Positions 48,262 to 60,952 are shown, numbered from the stretch's first letter. The stretch is DNA of 64,000 nt from Vibrio mimicus (GCF_019048845.1 NZ_CP077426.1:977501-1041500); one strand, 5' to 3'. Notes: generated from the sequence alone by a model not told the origin. Program-made: numbers and translations.

Positions 48262-48356
48262 GTTTCCTCCAACAAATAGGTGGACAGACTAATCATATTC
48301 GCTCTGTGAGTGGTAGTACGTGAGTACGACAATCCCAAGTCTTAATTGTGTGGCAA

Positions 48357-48674
48357 TTAAGCTATGGCGGTTGGGTTGACTAAGAGTTGATGCCGAACAT
48401 GTGTCATCACATCAGTAGGATCTCGTAAATAGATCAGGCAAGCGCAACGTAGCAATGAGGCAAAATTGGTGATATCCCCCGTGTATTCGAGTGCTTCACG
48501 ATAAATGAGACTAATGAAACGCGGGAGAGACATGGCTTGATTATGAGCAATTTCTTCTAGTATTTTCCAGAAACTGGCTTCTAACTTGACACTTGTAGCA
48601 TGGCCATCGATGCGGACAGAACGAGTGATAAATTGGTAGTTTTCTTTAGGTTGGTTGGCAAAAATTTCACACAT
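48357..48674 (-). CDS. Ribbon-helix-helix domain protein
   Basis: 105 residues. After about 20 residues comes a ribbon-helix-helix pattern (ITRSVRIDGHATSVKLEASF, then FWKILEEIAHNQAMSLPRFISLIY). Such proteins dimerise and bind DNA through the beta ribbon. The family is common in proteobacteria but little studied. It is separated from neighbours by about 100 bases on each side. Confidence 0.7.
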   Translation of the reverse strand: MCEIFANQPKENYQFITRSVRIDGHATSVKLEASFWKILEEIAHNQAMSLPRFISLIYREALEYTGDITNFASLLRCACLIYLRDPTDVMTHVRHQLLVNPTAIA

Positions 48675-48787
48675 AAAGTCGATCTACTCAGGAGTTAAAA
48701 ACCAAGTATCTTGGTAATTTTTTCCTCTAGAGTCAATCGACTTTCATTCTCTATGGTAGAAGTATCACTGTCGCGCAAGTTTTCATC

Positions 48788-49144
48788 TTATAACAGGGCT
48801 AAAAGTATGCCACCAACGGTTGCCGCTGCGGAAAGATATTGCCCAGCAGAGTATGAAGCGTCATCCTCCTCTTTAATTTTGTCGGGATGATCCATTCCTA
48901 AAGCGCCATAAGTGAAAGATTCCATTTTGTCACTTACGGTTTTATCTTTATTTCCCGTTGCTTTACCTTCTTTCTCAATCTCTTGCAAAGCGGCAAGTAA
49001 GGCTTTGCCTTCAGCCGATAAAGTGACCTTGTTTTGCTCCACTTTAAGTGGAGCAGGGGGGGGCTCAGGCTTAGCAGATGCTTGAGGTTTTACCGTTTGG
49101 GTGGATGGCAATGTATGCACAGATCCTGCGCCTATTGGGTTCAT
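48788..49144 (-). CDS. Hypothetical protein with Pro-rich segment
   Basis: 118 residues. The N-terminal third is Ser/Pro/Ala-rich and flexible, with a CCC CCC CC codon run (EPPPAP; plus-strand G8 at 49056-49063), followed by a charged helical region and a C-terminal hydrophobic stretch (SAAATVGGILLALL). I do not recognise the family. The C8 tract is a possible slippage site. Confidence 0.6.
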   Translation of the reverse strand: MNPIGAGSVHTLPSTQTVKPQASAKPEPPPAPLKVEQNKVTLSAEGKALLAALQEIEKEGKATGNKDKTVSDKMESFTYGALGMDHPDKIKEEDDASYSAGQYLSAAATVGGILLALL

Positions 49145-49404
49145 ACATCTCTCCTAAGTCATTCTCTGAATCTATATCGACCACAAACAAAAAAACTTGC
49201 GTGATTTTTACACATTACGTGTGAAAAACAGGCAAGCAAATGCTATGCCGATTTTGAGTTGTTGATGGCTTAGGAGTATGATTTTTTCTTAAACGAGATC
49301 TGTATCGTGCATTTTCAATGGCTTGGTTGCTTCAACTTGATGAGCTTTTTGAGTAGCACTTATTGAGGCAGTGAGTACGGGAAAGTCATCGTTACTTTGC
49401 ACGG

Positions 49405-50223
49405 CTACTTTCTTCGGTAAACGCGCAGCATGAAGTCGGCTTCACACTCGAAAATGTCACTTTGGCTAACTCGATTTTTAAAATTATCGCTGGCACGCCA
49501 TGCGAACGGAGTCATTTGCAGCAAGTCGGCAGCTTCTGAGCCATTGAGTGCCATGGTGTAGTGGAGTTTGCATTCTTCAACCAATTCAAAGCCCGATAGG
49601 TTTTCTGGTAGTTCTTCATGCAAGCGCACCTGATCGTAGATACCTTGTTTAAATTGAAACAGATGGCGCGCTGCAGGAGTGACGGTTATCACCACGCCTC
49701 CCACTTTTACACAACGTTCTAATTCGGTGTCTTTGCATGGTGCGTAAATGCGGATCACGCCGTCCAGACTTTGCTCAGCAAAAGGGAGGCGATGGCTAGA
49801 TGCCACGGTAAATTGGCATTCTGGATAACGTTTTGCAGCGTAACGAATAGCAATTTTGGAAATATCGAGCCCAAAAGTCTTTGCGTCACGGTCTTGCTGG
49901 CGTAGTGCTTTGGCAAAAAAATCGGTGTAGTAGCCTTCACCACAGCCGATATCAAGTAGCGTTTGCTGGTGGGTAGCTAAATGTGTTTGGCATAATTCCG
50001 CGACTTTTTCACGCATCGGTGCGTAATGGCCTGTTTGCAAAAACCGACGACGTGCTTGAGTCATTTCTTTGTTGTCGCCGGGATCTTTTGAGCGCTTGTG
50101 CTGAACAGGCATCAGATTGACGTATCCCTCTTTCGCTACATCAAATTGATGACGATTGACACAGGTGTAAGTGTTTTGGTTAAGCGTTAGGGGATGCTCA
50201 CAAAGCGGGCACAAGAAGGTCAT
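49405..50223 (-). CDS. rlmA: 23S rRNA guanine-N1 methyltransferase RlmA
   Basis: 272 residues, near the 269 of E. coli RlmA(I), which methylates G745 of 23S rRNA. The N-terminal four-cysteine zinc module (CPLCEHPL and CVNRHQF), the SPGDN-like segment KRSKDPGDNKEM and the SAM motif LLDIGCGEGYYTDFF are present. ATG at 50223 follows GAGG; a frame upstream adds six residues without support. Confidence 0.93.
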   Translation of the reverse strand: MTFLCPLCEHPLTLNQNTYTCVNRHQFDVAKEGYVNLMPVQHKRSKDPGDNKEMTQARRRFLQTGHYAPMREKVAELCQTHLATHQQTLLDIGCGEGYYTDFFAKALRQQDRDAKTFGLDISKIAIRYAAKRYPECQFTVASSHRLPFAEQSLDGVIRIYAPCKDTELERCVKVGGVVITVTPAARHLFQFKQGIYDQVRLHEELPENLSGFELVEECKLHYTMALNGSEAADLLQMTPFAWRASDNFKNRVSQSDIFECEADFMLRVYRRK

Positions 50224-50373
50224 GGTGGCCTCAATCAACAAAATAGAGGCGTAAGTTTAGCGGCTAGAGCATGAAATAAAAAGGCAAGGATCGGTTATTG
50301 ATTAGCTAATGGCGATTTGCTAAGCAGCGAGAGGCCGCCTGACAAGTAGGCAGCCGAAATTCACTTTCAAAGT

Positions 50374-51378
50374 TTAGAAATTAAATGCAATACCAGCGGA
50401 AAGTAGAGCTGATTGTTGATCGAAAAAGCTAACCGCATCGTCTGTTTCACTGATGCTTGCTATTGCATTGATTGCCACATTGTTCCAGCCGAAGGGAGCA
50501 CGGTAGACATAAAGCGCAAACGCACTCCAGCGATCCGCATCTCTCGCTGCTGCAAAAATGGGGTGTGCGGTGTTGTAGTCCTCTTGACCATAACTGAAGG
50601 TTAAAAATAGCGCTTGTGGACCTGCAAAGGTATTGATTCCTAGCTGATAATCGAAGGCAGCAAAATCAAATGCATCTCCTTGGGCATTACGTTGGGTATA
50701 ACTTATCTTCGGTACTAAAGACCAAGATCGACCAAAGGGTAAAGTTACTTCCGCAGAAACTCTTTGGTAGTCACTATTGCGATTTAGCAGGGCGGTTGCT
50801 TCGTTATTTAATCCTGATGTTATGCCACTTTGTTCTTCATCGATTTGATAGTCTAAATAGGCATAGCGCAGAGTAAATGGAATGGCTAAAGGGGCGGTAT
50901 AAGCTAAGCGTCCACCTTGCGCGCTAATATCAGTAGCGGATCTTGCCGTTTGCGTAAGATAGGGGTCACGCCACGTTTCATTTACACCGGGTAGGGAAGG
51001 AAAATAAGCTAGCGTAATTTCACCCAATCTATCCAATCTATGGGTCACGCCGAGTTCCGCTTGTAGATGCCCTTCAATAATTTGATCCGAACTCTGCCCT
51101 GCAAAAAGTCGAGTTTGTCCTGAAGCTAAGGTGTATTGGATATTCCCTAATGGGGCAAAAAAAAGGTCAGACGTGCTTTGGCCGGGCTGCTGCAAATTGT
51201 TGGTGATCGCATTGTCATCATTGGTGTTCATTTGTGACTGAGTGCGCACGTAAAAACTGTTAAGGCTTAGCGTGATATCCCATCCTGGTTGATTTTTATC
51301 CGGAAAACCTTGTGCGTGAGTGACTTGTAATAGTGAAGATAAGAGTAGGGTTGCGAGACAAATATGGCCGTTTTTCAT
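50374..51378 (-). CDS. DUF2860-like outer-membrane protein
   Basis: 334 residues with a signal peptide (about 1-22, ending THAQG), many amphipathic strands and a C-terminal AGIAFNF, so a larger beta barrel is likely. The general layout matches DUF2860 proteins of Vibrio, as far as I remember. The function is unknown. It is isolated, with about 150 bases to rlmA and no clear operon partner. Confidence 0.72.
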   Translation of the reverse strand: MKNGHICLATLLLSSLLQVTHAQGFPDKNQPGWDITLSLNSFYVRTQSQMNTNDDNAITNNLQQPGQSTSDLFFAPLGNIQYTLASGQTRLFAGQSSDQIIEGHLQAELGVTHRLDRLGEITLAYFPSLPGVNETWRDPYLTQTARSATDISAQGGRLAYTAPLAIPFTLRYAYLDYQIDEEQSGITSGLNNEATALLNRNSDYQRVSAEVTLPFGRSWSLVPKISYTQRNAQGDAFDFAAFDYQLGINTFAGPQALFLTFSYGQEDYNTAHPIFAAARDADRWSAFALYVYRAPFGWNNVAINAIASISETDDAVSFFDQQSALLSAGIAFNF

Positions 51379-51442
51379 TAGGTATCCTTACCAGACTGAC
51401 GTTGTGCATTATGTAGCACAATTGTGCTGAGCAGAGTAAGAC

Positions 51443-51610
51443 ATGGTACAGCTAAAATATGAACCAAATGATGGTTATGTGAATGATATCGCTGAGTCGT
51501 GTATCTCACGCTGTTGCACAGTATATGTAGGGGTAGAAAAAGCAGCGCTTTTCGAGTGGATGTCGCGCTATATTGGCGGTTCAAACTTGCCCGAGATGCA
51601 CGCTGCTTGA
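51443..51610 (+). CDS. Possible small protein, 55 aa
   Basis: A plus-strand frame from ATG 51443 to TGA 51608-51610 encodes 55 residues beginning MVQLKYEPNDGYVNDIAESC and ending GGSNLPEMHAA. The composition is protein-like. The ribosome site (AGAG) is weak. It lies in a gap between two minus-strand genes. It may be a real small gene or chance. Confidence 0.35.
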   Translation: MVQLKYEPNDGYVNDIAESCISRCCTVYVGVEKAALFEWMSRYIGGSNLPEMHAA

Positions 51611-51617
51611 TAAGGAA

Positions 51618-52508
51618 TTAATGCGTATGACTAGAGATCTGTGTGCTCAACTGATGGGTTTGCCCAGGTTGAAGTGTTTTGCCTTGGGCCAGTGACGGAG
51701 CATGAAGCGTCGACTCCACACACAAGAAGTGTAAGTAACCATCATCATTCATATCTGCCATTGATTGGGCGCCTTGTTGCCAAGGGTTCCATAATACCGC
51801 TGAGTTATGACCTTGATTTTCAACCGTCAATGTTCTGGCTAGCATTGGATCTTGCACTTGGATCAATGCTTCTGGCTGGGTATAAACACGATCTATGGTG
51901 TCGACGAGCGTTAGTTGACCATCACTTGAGCAAGATTTATCCCCTTGCAGGCTATCAAGATACTCTACACCTACACCTGTGGTTTGAGTTTCACGTATAT
52001 CGCCCATGTGCAGATAAGTGTGTAGCGCACCAGAGAATGTCCATGCTTTTTCGTCAGTGTTAGTCACATCAAGCGTTACTTTCAAGCTCTCACTGATTTC
52101 CACATGCAAGCGAACATCAAATTGGTATGGCCAAATCGCCAAGCTCTCAGGTGTAGTTTGCAAACCGAGAGTCACGATCACACCTTGATCATTTTCTCTG
52201 TGTTCAACCAGTTTCCATTCTTGATTACGTGCAAAACCATGCGCTGGTGCAGCTATACGGCCAAACCATGGCCAACAGACAGGAATACCCCCACGCAGTG
52301 CTGCTTTACCATCAAAAATGGCTTTTGAGCTCATCCACAAGAGATCGGATTGGCCATTGGGTTGAAAGGAGATGACATGACCGCCGTGCAGTGAGATAGC
52401 AGCACTGGCTTTATCGTGTATCACACGCACGATTTTGATCTGATCTTGCTGAGCAATAGTGACGCAATCAGACAATACGGCGACGGTGTTCAGAGAGTGT
52501 AAATCCAT
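51618..52508 (-). CDS. yeaD: D-hexose-6-phosphate mutarotase YeaD
   Basis: 296 residues of the aldose 1-epimerase fold, near 294 in E. coli YeaD. Motifs include LHGGHVISFQPNG, GKAALRGGIPVCWPWFGR and HTYLHMGDI. It interconverts anomers of hexose 6-phosphates. ATG 52508 follows AAGGAA; the open frame upstream is not supported. It lies downstream of gapA on the same strand, the same pair as in E. coli (gapA-yeaD), with a terminator between. Confidence 0.92.
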   Translation of the reverse strand: MDLHSLNTVAVLSDCVTIAQQDQIKIVRVIHDKASAAISLHGGHVISFQPNGQSDLLWMSSKAIFDGKAALRGGIPVCWPWFGRIAAPAHGFARNQEWKLVEHRENDQGVIVTLGLQTTPESLAIWPYQFDVRLHVEISESLKVTLDVTNTDEKAWTFSGALHTYLHMGDIRETQTTGVGVEYLDSLQGDKSCSSDGQLTLVDTIDRVYTQPEALIQVQDPMLARTLTVENQGHNSAVLWNPWQQGAQSMADMNDDGYLHFLCVESTLHAPSLAQGKTLQPGQTHQLSTQISSHTH

Positions 52509-52598
52509 CTTAGTTTCCTTGAATCTGCGTTTCAGCCTGATCTGAGATGGGGTCAATGACGAGTGTAAAGGCACTGAGTTACCCAAAGCCCAGATACC

Positions 52599-52626
52599 AA
52601 AAAGGCGACCCTAGAGTCGCCTTTTT
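52599..52626 (-). terminator. gapA terminator
   Basis: AAAAAGGCGAC and GTCGCCTTTTT form an 11-base-pair stem with a short loop, 30 bases after the gapA stop. Confidence 0.85.
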
Positions 52627-52656
52627 GTCTAACGAATTTCTTCGCTAATCACCACA

Positions 52657-53715
<1,059 letters not shown>

Positions 53716-53731
53716 TTAAAAGCTGCAACAG

Positions 53732-53760
53732 ATAATCGGACTTAACTTGTTTAAAGTCAA
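53732..53760 (-). promoter_or_regulatory. Candidate gapA promoter
   Basis: On the minus strand TTGACT (complement of 53755-53760) and GATTAT (complement of 53732-53737) are separated by 17 bases, giving 5 and 4 matches to the consensus hexamers. It is about 80 bases before the gapA start. Confidence 0.5.
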
Positions 53761-53780
53761 AAAAAAGCGTCGCTTTTTTT
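53759..53780. promoter_or_regulatory. Palindrome at the gapA promoter
   Basis: AAAAAAAGCG and CGCTTTTTTT flank a central base, forming a near-perfect palindrome that touches the candidate -35 element. It could be an operator, or a terminator for antisense or upstream transcription reading into gapA. Confidence 0.35.
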
Positions 53781-53990
53781 CACAATCGTTTGCAATTGAT
53801 TAACTTTTAAACTTGAACCTGCTTTTTATACTGACCAATTGACGTAGAATGTGAATGAGCCGAAGCCCAATTCACATCAAAAATTCTTGCTCAAAATAGA
53901 GTCAAAAAGTATGTGCCACAAACTCGATATTAGGCAAGTGTTTCGCAAAAAATGATTGCTCTAAGGTTAATCAACAAGGAAATAAAAACA

Positions 53991-54395
53991 GTGGAATTTG
54001 AATCCAAAAATCCGCTCAAGCCTGATGGATATTGGCGTGAGCACTTGTCAGATGAACAATATTATGTTTGTCGCCAGCAAGGAACAGAAGCCCCTTACTC
54101 AGGCAAGTTGTTGCACAATAAGGAAACGGGCTTCTATCTCTGTACTTGTTGCCAATCGCCATTATTCAGCTCAGCAAATAAATACGATTCAGGCTGTGGT
54201 TGGCCAAGTTTTGATGCGCCAATTGATGAGAGAGCAGTACGTTATTTAAATGATATGAGTCACGGAATGGTACGCACTGAGATCCGTTGTGCGGCTTGTG
54301 ATAGTCACCTTGGGCATGTCTTTGAAGATGGCCCGAAGACGACTGGGTTACGATTTTGTGTTAACTCTGTGTCGTTAATTTTCAACAAAAAGTGA
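53991..54395 (+). CDS. msrB: Peptide-methionine (R)-S-oxide reductase MsrB
   Basis: 134 residues from GTG 53991 (E. coli MsrB has 137). It repairs methionine R-sulfoxide in proteins. Zinc CxxC pairs (CTCCQSPLF and [12 protein letters not shown]) and the catalytic cysteine in RFCVNSVSL are present. GTG 53991 follows AAGGAAA at 8 bases; an upstream ATG at 53952 would give 147 residues with a poor ribosome site. It is divergent from gapA. Confidence 0.93.
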   Translation: MEFESKNPLKPDGYWREHLSDEQYYVCRQQGTEAPYSGKLLHNKETGFYLCTCCQSPLFSSANKYDSGCGWPSFDAPIDERAVRYLNDMSHGMVRTEIRCAACDSHLGHVFEDGPKTTGLRFCVNSVSLIFNKK

Positions 54396-54397
54396 AA

Positions 54398-54420
54398 AAG
54401 CGGTGAAGGACTCACCGCTT
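54398..54420 (+). terminator. msrB terminator
   Basis: AAGCGGTGA and TCACCGCTT form a 9-base-pair stem that overlaps the last codon of the convergent lipoprotein gene. The T tract is short. Confidence 0.6.
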
Positions 54421-55258
54421 ATTGTTGAGATTTTTCATCCTTCATTCGGTTAGGGATGAGGGTTTTGGTGTACTTGCCCGCACGAATCGCTTTCACTATG
54501 GTATCGGCGGTTTTATCTAGTTCTGCAAACTGCGCTTGGCTAAAACCGTAAAGTCGTTTTAGTTCTTCGGCGGAAGCCACTGGCACACCAAAATCTTTGC
54601 CAACCATCGCCCAAAGATAAGCGTTTTCTTTGTCATGTAGGACATGGTAGTTGCTGGCTAAGGCTTTCAATATTTCGGTGTTCGTTGGTCTACCATTACC
54701 GAGTTCCAGAGACTTATGCAGCAGTTCTATGGTTTTGGGCTTATCGCGATCTGTGTAAAAGGTCGCCAAGGCGTACTGCATCTCAGCGGTTTCGAGCTCG
54801 GGTTTTCCTTCTAACTGTAAGAAAGCACGTCGTGCATTACGGTCGCCTATTTGACTCCACAAGAAATAGAGTGCTTGCGGAGACGTTGACTGTTTTAATT
54901 CTGCCACGATTCGTTCTTGTTCTTTGCCTGAATTGACTAAAGCCTTAAAGCGGTTTTCTTTCAACTTGGTTTGATCAATGGCTTGGATTTGCGAAGCTAG
55001 TTCAAGGCATTTTCGATAAGCACTAACGAGATGGTATTCTTTGATGCTTTTTTCATCGCTCGGTGATTTCAAAATTTCAAAGCGGTGCCAAATCAGATCG
55101 GTTCTTGGAACGCGGCATTGCCCATCATCCATATTGAGCTGTTCACAGCGCAGATTGGGGTTATCAGCACAGAGCTTTTCGGTGTTTTTGCGATTCTCGA
55201 AACAGCCATTCAATAGTGCTAGGCTTGCGAGAATAAGTAACGTTTTAGTCAAATTCAT
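54419..55258 (-). CDS. Putative lipoprotein (DUF2989-like)
   Basis: 279 residues with a lipoprotein signal peptide (LILASLALLNGC, lipobox LNGC, cysteine 19). The mature part is helical and contains TPR/Sel1-like helices (MQYALATFYTDRDKPKTIELL, about 180-200). I believe it is the DUF2989 family, but only from general resemblance. No function is known. It is divergent from yeaC. Confidence 0.72.
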   Translation of the reverse strand: MNLTKTLLILASLALLNGCFENRKNTEKLCADNPNLRCEQLNMDDGQCRVPRTDLIWHRFEILKSPSDEKSIKEYHLVSAYRKCLELASQIQAIDQTKLKENRFKALVNSGKEQERIVAELKQSTSPQALYFLWSQIGDRNARRAFLQLEGKPELETAEMQYALATFYTDRDKPKTIELLHKSLELGNGRPTNTEILKALASNYHVLHDKENAYLWAMVGKDFGVPVASAEELKRLYGFSQAQFAELDKTADTIVKAIRAGKYTKTLIPNRMKDEKSQQ

Positions 55259-55360
55259 GATATCGGCTTGTGATCAAATACACTTATTTATTTAGCTGTT
55301 GTTGACGCATTACGCTAGCTCGTTATGTTGACGCCACATCACTTTGAGTAGGACGAGATT

Positions 55361-55648
55361 ATGGGCACTCAACAATTAATTAATGCGATTACGCCTGAAG
55401 CTTATCAGCGCTTACTATACGCCGTGGAAACGGGAAAGTGGCCTGAGGGTACACCACTTTCACAACAGCAGCGAGACTCCTGTATGCAAGCTGTGATGTT
55501 GTATCAATCTAAGCATAATACCGAAGCGGATCATATGTCGGTTGGCGTAGGTGGCGAGGTGGTTTTTAAGTCCAAAGCGGAGCTGAAAAAGCGTTTTACG
55601 GCAGGGGAAGAAGATATCCTGCGTGTCAATCCGAACCAAAACGAGTAA
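55361..55648 (+). CDS. yeaC: DUF1315 protein YeaC
   Basis: 95 residues with a clear match, from memory, to E. coli YeaC (90 residues): ITPEAYQRLLYAVETGKWP and YQSKHNTEADHMSVG. Function unknown. In E. coli yeaC lies near msrB, gapA and ansA, as here. It is convergent with ansA and shares a terminator region. Confidence 0.88.
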   Translation: MGTQQLINAITPEAYQRLLYAVETGKWPEGTPLSQQQRDSCMQAVMLYQSKHNTEADHMSVGVGGEVVFKSKAELKKRFTAGEEDILRVNPNQNE

Positions 55649-55663
55649 ATAAACTGAGTGCAT

Positions 55664-55689
55664 AAAAAAGCCTCGCTTTGTGCGAGGCT
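55664..55689 (-). terminator. ansA terminator
   Basis: AGCCTCGC and GCGAGGCT form an 8-base-pair stem; on the minus strand a T run follows. Confidence 0.75.
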
Positions 55690-55742
55690 GATTTGTCAAT
55701 GACCTTAACTGACTAGATCTAATTTCGTTTTGCCACCGATCA

Positions 55743-56756
55743 TTACAGTGTCATTTCACCTCGTAGCACTTGCTGCATTTTTGCTTTCACTTCTTCATAA
55801 GAAAGATCTTGGCTGAGCAGATAATGCAGTTTGGCGAGAGCGGCTTCCGGTGTCATGTCATAGCCACTGATCACACCTGAGTCTGCTAGCGCACAACCTG
55901 TCGCGTATCCCCCCATGTTCACTTTGCCCGCAAGGCATTGGGTTAGGTTAACAACAATCACTCCACGCTCTGATGCCGCTTTTAGCTGAGCCAGCAACTC
56001 TGGATTTTGTGGCGCATTTCCGACACCGAAAGTGAGCAGGATCATCGCATTGACCGGTTGCAATAGCGTGTTGCGGATTACCTCATGAGAAATCCCCGGG
56101 TACATGGTGATCACCCCAATCGGTTGTGGTGTGATAGGGTTGACTTTGAATTCACCATTCGGCTTTTCATCCACTTTCACATTGGTACTCAGTTCAATAT
56201 TGATACCAGCTTCCAGCAGCGGTGGCAGGTTGGGTGAACTGAAAGCGCTGAAGCCATCGGCGTGTGATTTGCGGCTACGGTTGCCACGCATCAAACGATT
56301 ATTGAAGAATAGGGTGACTTCATTGATGGGGTAATTGGCGGCAATGTGTAGGGCATTGAGCAGGTTGGCTTGACCATCTGAACGCAGATCGGCCAGTGGG
56401 ATTTGTGAGCCAGTCACAATCACAGGTTTGCCTAAGTTTTCGAACATGAACGACAGGGCTGAGGCAGTGTAAGCCATGGTATCCGTACCGTGGAGGATCA
56501 CAAAACCATCGTAGTTGTCGTAATTGGCGGCGATATCATCAGCGATGATTTGCCAATCCGCAGGAGTCATATCCGAAGAGTCCATCAATGGATCATATTC
56601 ATGGATAGTAAACAGAGGCATTTCAGGGCGGTGAAACTCAGGCATGCTGGCTAATTGTTTTTCCATAAACCCTGCAACAGGGACGTAGCCGTGATCCGAT
56701 TTTTTCATGCCAATGGTGCCGCCTGTATAGGCGATATAAATATGTTTTCTTGCCAT
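55743..56756 (-). CDS. ansA: L-asparaginase I (cytoplasmic)
   Basis: 337 residues, no signal peptide, near 338 in E. coli AnsA. The two catalytic threonine motifs are visible: YTGGTIGM at the N-terminus and ILHGTDTMAYTA. It hydrolyses asparagine to aspartate and ammonia. It follows sppA on the same strand by about 115 bases with a terminator between, as in E. coli sppA-ansA. Confidence 0.94.
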   Translation of the reverse strand: MARKHIYIAYTGGTIGMKKSDHGYVPVAGFMEKQLASMPEFHRPEMPLFTIHEYDPLMDSSDMTPADWQIIADDIAANYDNYDGFVILHGTDTMAYTASALSFMFENLGKPVIVTGSQIPLADLRSDGQANLLNALHIAANYPINEVTLFFNNRLMRGNRSRKSHADGFSAFSSPNLPPLLEAGINIELSTNVKVDEKPNGEFKVNPITPQPIGVITMYPGISHEVIRNTLLQPVNAMILLTFGVGNAPQNPELLAQLKAASERGVIVVNLTQCLAGKVNMGGYATGCALADSGVISGYDMTPEAALAKLHYLLSQDLSYEEVKAKMQQVLRGEMTL

Positions 56757-56814
56757 AGCGAGAAATCACTCAGTGTAGGGAACAGAGCGGCGATTATAGC
56801 GAAAACTCTTGCAA

Positions 56815-56844
56815 TAAAAAGAGGCGCTTCTTGCAAAGCGCCTC
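56815..56844 (-). terminator. sppA terminator
   Basis: GAGGCGCTT and AAGCGCCTC form a 9-base-pair stem, with a minus-strand T run beyond. Confidence 0.8.
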
Positions 56845-56872
56845 GGTATATCAAGGGTTGTGACCTCGTAGA

Positions 56873-58723
56873 CTATTCTACTTGGCAGGGCAAACAGAAT
56901 GCGTACTGCCCTTTGGGATCATTCAATTGATTGAGTAGTGACGTTTGTTGTTGCCACTCTGTTGCCAAAGGTTGCAGTGATTTTGGCAACAGTGCCGAAA
57001 CATCTAAACCTAAGCTAACACGCACTTCGCCAAGCAGGTCTTGTAAAAACTGCTGTGCTGGTGTGAGTGGTTCTTCAACCCAGTAAAGGTTGTATTGATC
57101 CAGCTGTGCCAGATCCGCTGCCAAATGTACCGCATCATCAAAATCGCCGAGCTGATCGACTAAGCCTAAGGTTTGCGCATCTTGCGCTGTCCAAACACGG
57201 CCTTGGGCAATTTCATCTACCGCTTTTACCGTCATACTACGTTTCTCTGCCACCAAAGAAATAAAGCGCTGATAGCCATGCTCAATACCCAGTTGAATGG
57301 CATCTTTGGCACCTTGAGTCAGGCCAGTGGTAACGCCTTGTCCTGAGAATGGTGTAGTGCCCACACCATCAGTGTAAATGCCAAGGTTATTCAGGCCTTT
57401 TTCGAAGGTGGTGATCACACTGAAAATACCAATTGAGCCTGTTAGTGTGGTCGGCTGCGCGACAATTTTGTCTGCACTCATCGAAATCCAATAACCACCG
57501 GAAGCGGCAAGGCTAGACATAGAAACAACAACAGGTTTACCTGCGGCTTTCAGTGCTTCGATTTCATTGCGGATCACTTCGGAAGCAAACGCGCTGCCTC
57601 CTGGGCTATCCACACGAAGTACGACCGCTTTCACATTGCTGTCGTTACGTGCTTCGCGCAGTAATCCTGCTAATGTATCACCACCCACGGTACCGCGTGG
57701 CTGAGAGCCATCCATAATCGCACCACTGGCGACGACAACGGCAATATCGCTGGCATCAGTAAGAGGGCTTGGCTGAATGCTGGCTTTATATTCGTAGTAA
57801 CTGACCGCGTTATAGCTGTCTTTGCCATCGCTACCAAACGTTTCAGCTAAGGCTTGGCGTACTTGCTGGCGAGTGGCTAGCTCATCGACTAAGCCAACTT
57901 GTTTTGATAGTGCCGCTAAATCACCACCGACTTCTTTCAATTGAGCAACAAACTCATCCATGCTTGGCGTGAGTGTTTTGATCGCAATTTGACGATTGGC
58001 TGCGACATCATCGACATACGCGCTCCACAGTTGAGTTAACCAACGAGACGCAGATTCACGCGCTGCATCTGACATGTCATCACGCACAAAAGGTTCAATC
58101 GCAGATTTGTAAGTGCCGACACGAAAGACGTGAGTGGTTACATCGAGTTTCTCAAGCAGAGTTTTGTAATACATGGAATAGGCGCTATAGCCTTTCAGCA
58201 ACACCGCACCGTCTGGAGCAAGGTAAATTTTGTCGGCATAGCTTGCCAAGTAATATTGGCTTTGGTTGTAAAAATCACCCACGGCATAGACTGGCTTACC
58301 GGATGATTTGAATTCGTTGATGGCTTTAGCGATGTAGCGAAGCTTGGTCAAATTGGTTTCAGGCATGTCACCTAACGCCAAAACAAGCCCGGTAACATTG
58401 TTATCATTTTTGGCATAACGCAAGGTCTCGATAATATCAAACAGCACGTTCTCGCGTGGCAGCTCTTCACCAAACACGGAACCAGTAAAAGAGTCCATCG
58501 GGTTGATATGTGTACTTTGCTCCACAATAGGACCCGATAGATTGAGTACCAGTGCAGAGGATTTATCCATGGTCGGTAGCGGGGCATCGGCATGAATATA
58601 AATAAAATAAATGATGCCAATACTGAGTAAGAAAATTAGGTTAGTCAGTGCCAGCCGAATGAAGGTGATAGCTTTCCAAATCCCTTTCAAAATCAGGCCA
58701 ACAAAACGAAACAGTGATTTCAT
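56873..58723 (-). CDS. sppA: Signal peptide peptidase SppA (protease IV)
   Basis: 616 residues, near 618 in E. coli. One N-terminal membrane helix (about 24-46) anchors a periplasmic tandem-repeat serine protease that degrades cleaved signal peptides. The lysine of the dyad is in RVGTYKSAIEPF and the serine in MSSLAASGGYWIS. ATG 58723 follows GGAG; the open frame upstream adds 26 unsupported residues. Confidence 0.95.
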   Translation of the reverse strand: MKSLFRFVGLILKGIWKAITFIRLALTNLIFLLSIGIIYFIYIHADAPLPTMDKSSALVLNLSGPIVEQSTHINPMDSFTGSVFGEELPRENVLFDIIETLRYAKNDNNVTGLVLALGDMPETNLTKLRYIAKAINEFKSSGKPVYAVGDFYNQSQYYLASYADKIYLAPDGAVLLKGYSAYSMYYKTLLEKLDVTTHVFRVGTYKSAIEPFVRDDMSDAARESASRWLTQLWSAYVDDVAANRQIAIKTLTPSMDEFVAQLKEVGGDLAALSKQVGLVDELATRQQVRQALAETFGSDGKDSYNAVSYYEYKASIQPSPLTDASDIAVVVASGAIMDGSQPRGTVGGDTLAGLLREARNDSNVKAVVLRVDSPGGSAFASEVIRNEIEALKAAGKPVVVSMSSLAASGGYWISMSADKIVAQPTTLTGSIGIFSVITTFEKGLNNLGIYTDGVGTTPFSGQGVTTGLTQGAKDAIQLGIEHGYQRFISLVAEKRSMTVKAVDEIAQGRVWTAQDAQTLGLVDQLGDFDDAVHLAADLAQLDQYNLYWVEEPLTPAQQFLQDLLGEVRVSLGLDVSALLPKSLQPLATEWQQQTSLLNQLNDPKGQYAFCLPCQVE

Positions 58724-58786
58724 GGTATCTCCAGACCAACGGAGTGATAAATCACTCCAAAGCTTCAGATTTTCCGTGCAAATTAG

Positions 58787-60952
<2,166 letters not shown>

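Noticed and set aside
49289..49402. 37-codon GTG frame directly after rlmA on the minus strand
   Set aside because: It starts 2 bases after the rlmA stop, but there is no clear ribosome site and no family resemblance; too weak to call.
51378..51584. Minus-strand frame upstream of the DUF2860-like gene
   Set aside because: Composition is atypical, no ribosome site, and it overlaps a more protein-like plus-strand frame.
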